Source: Calendula officinalis
Taxonomy: Eukaryota; Streptophyta; Magnoliopsida; Asterales; Asteraceae
Reading direction: 5' to 3'
NCBI GenBank assembly: GCA_963853835.1
Contig: OY970834.1
Span: 35,309,257-35,373,256 of the forward strand
DNA: 64,000 nucleotides
Below are positions 61,801-64,000 of the stretch, in pieces. Each line of letters opens with the position of its first letter. The first letter of the stretch is position 1. The notes under the pieces were generated by a model. That model did not search any database. It was not told where the DNA came from and saw only the letters and a list, made by a program, of their open reading frames with translations. The position numbers and the translations under genes are program-made.

Positions 61801-63485
61801 CGCCCAATTATCGCTCCCGTCCTGATATTCTGTAAGAGACAAAATGTTGGGTGCATGAGAACTGTGCAATTTAATTCTTTTGTAACGTGACTAACAGACA
61901 AAAGTTTATGGGATAGCTCGGGAATATAAAGACATTTAGAAAGCTTGAGGTTTGGAGAAATCTCAATGTTCCCCCCCATTTTCACATGTAATTTTTCTTT
62001 ATTTGCAGTTTGGATAAAGGTTTTTGTTGGTCTATGCGTTGTCGTAAAATCAGATAAGTCATAGGTCATGGTGTCTGTGGCCCCACAATCAAATATCCAC
62101 GATTGTTCTCGTTCACTCATATTTTGAGCCACGTTCACCGTACCAATTTTATTTGTTGCATTATTAAAAAATTGACAAGATTTAAAGCTTTTATTAAGGA
62201 AATATAAAAATGTATTATTTTTGACAACTTTTAAACTGTTTGAAAAACTTTTAAGGTCATTATTGGTCACGGTGGTTTTTAATAAAGCATTTTGATTTAA
62301 ATGGTGATGTAAAGAGTTGGGGGGTAAATATTGACATAAATTAGAAGAGTAGAGGAGGGGGTTCGAGATTTTCATTCCCTTACCCCCTTTACCTTCTTCA
62401 ACCGTAAACCCCAATTTCTCTCCCAAGTTTGCGTCGGCTGCCGCTAATCCACCAAAACCAGAGCTTGGTTTCCGATCGAAATCGCCGCCGTTGATCGATG
62501 ATCGACCTTTCCCTGGTCCGATATTCTTGCTCCCCTTTTTGTGACCATCATTCCACCACTCCGGGTAACCCACGAGTTCAAAACATTGCTCCTTAGTATG
62601 TTTATTCATCTTACAGTGGTCGCAGAATAAGTTCGATTTATCTTCTTTGACAAAGGTTTTTCTTCCCTCTGGCCGCCTATATCCTTTTGTTGCTAGACCT
62701 GCTCCCTCTGTTTCTGCTGTCATGAGTCCCGAACCAATACCGTTGGTCGATGAACCCTGCACTTCGAGATTTGCTGCTCCCAGAATACTCTGGTGAGCAG
62801 CTTCTTTCCGGACAGCAGCGTAGGCAGCCTCAACAGAAGGTAGAATTTCTAGACGAAGTATTTCTCGCTTTATTGGCTCGTATTTGCGGCCGAGGGAATT
62901 AAAAAACTGAAATAGCTTTTGTTCTGATCTGATATTCGAATAGGTCTTGATATCTTCTGGACACCTCATAGGATTGGGGTCGATCCTATCGATTTCTCCC
63001 CAAATCCCTTGGAGATTAATCCAAAGTTCTTCCAGCGTGCTGCTATTCTGTTTAATTTCATTGGCTTTGACATGGAGGTTGAAGGTCTGCAGCTTGTCTT
63101 TTCCACTGCTGTAAGTAACCACCAAAGCATCCCACAGACTTTTGGCAGTGGGATATTCGGTCAGGTTGCCAGCAAGTGTAGGCTCAATATTTTGAATGAG
63201 CCATGAGAAGACAATAAGATCTTCTTGCTCCCATTGATCGAAAGATTCGTCTCCTGGGTTTGGAGGATTCGAGGTTAAATGAGCTAATAACGCCTTGGAT
63301 TTTCCACCTATGGCGACTCGAATCATTCGAGACCATAGGGAATAGTTTTGATTATTGAGTTTGAGGTTAATCTGAAGATTATCAGATAACTTCGGATTCT
63401 GTTGTTGAGAATGAATTCCATTCTTCAAGAGGTTGGCTATTTGAATTGATAAACTGGTTTCCGGGTTGTCGTCTGTTCCAGGCAT
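58824..63485 (-). CDS. Copia gag-pol polyprotein, complete
   Basis: 1,553 residues. The capsid-type gag lies at about 35-235 (LNNQNYSLWSRMI, SLWDALVVTYSSG). The knuckle is C288, C291, H296, C301. The protease has D466-C-G-A where many relatives have D-S-G-A. The integrase zinc site is H596, H601, C623, C626, with triad D653, D716, E752 at the standard 35-residue D-E spacing. A Thr/Gln/Glu-rich linker spans about 890-1000. Reverse transcriptase has YVDD at 1232-1235, and RNase H has D1396, E1437, D1473. It makes and integrates the cDNA of the element. No stop or frameshift interrupts it. Start is ATG 63485, 58 bases from the PBS. The stop TAG uses bases 4-6 of the 3' LTR. Confidence 0.97.
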   Translation of the reverse strand: MPGTDDNPETSLSIQIANLLKNGIHSQQQNPKLSDNLQINLKLNNQNYSLWSRMIRVAIGGKSKALLAHLTSNPPNPGDESFDQWEQEDLIVFSWLIQNIEPTLAGNLTEYPTAKSLWDALVVTYSSGKDKLQTFNLHVKANEIKQNSSTLEELWINLQGIWGEIDRIDPNPMRCPEDIKTYSNIRSEQKLFQFFNSLGRKYEPIKREILRLEILPSVEAAYAAVRKEAAHQSILGAANLEVQGSSTNGIGSGLMTAETEGAGLATKGYRRPEGRKTFVKEDKSNLFCDHCKMNKHTKEQCFELVGYPEWWNDGHKKGSKNIGPGKGRSSINGGDFDRKPSSGFGGLAAADANLGEKLGFTVEEGKGGKGMKISNPLLYSSNLCQYLPPNSLHHHLNQNALLKTTVTNNDLKSFSNSLKVVKNNTFLYFLNKSFKSCQFFNNATNKIGTVNVAQNMSEREQSWIFDCGATDTMTYDLSDFTTTHRPTKTFIQTANKEKLHVKMGGNIEISPNLKLSKCLYIPELSHKLLSVSHVTKELNCTVLMHPTFCLLQNIRTGAIIGRGTEKNGLYYVDEVTQNGSAMLSHGTTEREAWLWHRRLGHPSISYLRTLFPKLFPLNCKSHCETCVFAKNHRKTFKPNFTKVDRPFSLIHSDVWGPAPVFGGQNFRFFVMFVDDCTRMTWIYLLKNKHEVFEKFKIFYTMVQTQFKENIQVLRSDNGGEFINSNMKLFCEEKGINHQTSCPHTPEQNGVAERKNRILLEITRALLIESQTPKYFWPEALATAAYLINRLPTHILKFKTPLQVLTEYTNPPPFLTLEPRIFGCTVFVHIPKTTRSKLDPCAEKCVFVGYGVNQKGYRCYNPKTRRMFTTMNCDFLETEYYYSNISGQGESTNNTNDTLSWLEIVDTTTINQNNPSTETQHTEDTSTETQSPQITEDSAPQESTPILVPEVSGPFPTNNLCEQENVQEIDQEDEELTTIQENEPEQYTLPPRSNRGIPPNRYSPERETKKSRYPMANIAEGNLSQQAKAFTVALCSESIPTTVDQALKSKQWKNAMEEEMKALEKNNTWIKCTLPIGKKAVGCRWVFTIKYKPDGTIERHKARLVAKGYTQTYGIDYSETFSPVAKINTIRVLCSLAANQGWPMHQFDVKNAFLHGELQEEVYMEAPHGFRENYKNREVCRLKKSLYGLKQSPRAWFGRFTIAMKSYGFKQSNSDHTLFLKRRGKLITCLIIYVDDMIITGDDKEEITRLKRNLFSEFEMKDLGNLKYFLGIEVLRSKQGIFMHQKKYVLDLLAETGMIDCKPAETPMIMNQKLLNEENDVLADKMRYQKMVGKLIYLSHTRPDIAYAVSVVSQYMHKPQKPHMEAVLRIVRYLKGTVGHGIWFKPNGHLETQLYTDADWAGDKNDRRSTAGYFTLVGGNLVTWRSKKQKVVALSSAEAEFRGIARGITEVLWVRKLLTEIGYPSRKPSKVFSDNEAAIQISENPVQHDRTKHVEVDRHFIKEKLEAKIITLPFVWSEDQLADILTKAVSGKSLHEVLDKLNFGDPTIQLEGEC

Positions 63486-63557
63486 GGTGACCCGTTGAGA
63501 TCGAAAAGAAATTGCAGGCTTATTCGGTAAATGATGAACAAACCCGCTCTGATACCA

Positions 63558-63772
63558 TGATAATAAGTAGAAATATTATTGAATTGCTCTGTTTGTATTA
63601 CTTTTGTATGTTTTGATTACAGGGAACGTCTACTATTTTATACACAAGAAGGAGAGTACAAAAAAGGAAAAACAATCAAAAAGAATCATTGTCTTCAAGG
63701 CTGTGATCGGATACTGAGCTGGAAAGGAGACACCAATATTGTTTCCTTTTAATATTTATTGACTTTCTAACA
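63558..63772 (-). repeat. 5' LTR of the intact Copia
   Basis: 215 bp, no difference seen from 58615-58829. Confidence 0.93.
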
Positions 63773-63852
63773 ATCGCTTTGGTTCCGGTTTTAAAAATTC
63801 GGCATTTTCTGTTTCGATTCGGTTTCTGGACCGTGCTCACCTTTAGAATAGG

Positions 63853-64000
63853 TGAAGAAAAGGTACTTTGGCTTATCCCAAATTACACCAGAATCAAGCA
63901 ATTCTTTGACCAACAATCCTATAACATCCTTATATCTGGTTTACTTGTAAGTTTTACTGGGTATGCCTTACATACCGCTTTTGGATCTTATATTATAAGG
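63853..64000 (-). pseudogene. Gypsy reverse-transcriptase relic, part 1
   Basis: With frame changes the minus strand reads VKELLDSGVI followed by DKPK and FFT, the start of a Gypsy RT domain. It continues across the inserted elements at 58547. The window ends within it. Confidence 0.6.

Larger units (their letters stand above)
58610..63777 (-). mobile_element. Intact Copia retrotransposon
   Basis: Duplicated target atcgc at 58610-58614 and 63773-63777. LTRs of 215 bp (58615-58829 and 63558-63772, TGATAAT to CTAACA on plus) appear identical. The initiator-Met PBS (complement TGGTATCAGAGCGGG, 63543-63557) abuts the 5' LTR with no gap. The purine tract TTGAGGGGGAGTG adjoins the 3' LTR. One uninterrupted polyprotein frame fills the interior, so this copy may be autonomous. 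Confidence 0.95.
58548..63842. mobile_element. Small TIR element (MITE), split by a Copia
   Basis: Outer parts 58548-58609 and 63778-63842 form imperfect inverted ends (ggggtgagc...gcatttgg..aaaaccg and cggtttctggaccgtgctcacc). They are flanked by ttagaatggg (58538-58547) and ttagaatagg (63843-63852), a 10-bp duplication with one change. That length suggests a Mutator-like origin, while the end sequence also resembles hAT MITEs. Confidence 0.6.

Overview
This window is a stretch of plant nuclear DNA, AT-rich and intron-containing. It is probably from a eudicot and possibly an Asteraceae: the retrotransposon families look like those common in that family, but this is an inference from resemblance, not a search. 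It holds one recognisable complete single-copy gene, the meiotic MutS homologue MSH5 (26852-34568, plus strand). I could resolve it into 34 exons that sum exactly to 813 codons plus a stop. Intron 18 of MSH5 contains a U2 snRNA gene with a canonical plant snRNA promoter. Just downstream, a decayed partial duplication of MSH5 carries a second, well-preserved U2 gene.

Most of the rest is nested LTR retrotransposons. Left block (1-24 kb): an old Copia element (gag remnant 1704-2447) was split by a largely non-coding Gypsy element (2479-20645, TSD tctaa). That element was itself split by a Sirevirus-type Copia (6305-16072, TSD ctaac) whose LTRs differ at one site by eye. The Sirevirus copy has internally deleted gag and pol but keeps a two-exon gene, in the position of an env-like gene, reading as about 1,063 codons. 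A short motif (CTCAGTATCA and close variants) recurs roughly 50 times along it, in LTRs, coding regions and the intron.

Right block (38-54 kb): a Tekay-like Gypsy chromovirus (38183-54005, TSD catat) encodes a nearly complete gag-pol with two frameshifts. It is interrupted inside gag by a decayed Copia (43663-51292, TSD tcatc) whose 734-bp LTRs look identical. The two Gypsy elements share LTR ends, primer-binding site, a hairpin-like motif array (GGAATGCCTCC core) and CG-rich palindromes, so the left one is probably a non-autonomous relative of the right one.

Rightmost part (54-64 kb): a small LTR element carrying only a gag-like ORF with an internal duplication (55081-56094); a foldback MITE (56130-56279); a SUMO-like locus on the minus strand (exons 57062-57214 and 56504-56560) that lacks the C-terminal di-glycine; and a Gypsy reverse-transcriptase relic containing a small TIR element. 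The TIR element in turn contains an intact Copia (58615-63772) with a 1,553-aa polyprotein and apparently identical LTRs. Remaining intergenic stretches hold short tandem repeats, a Helitron-like end and a tRNA-like SINE candidate.
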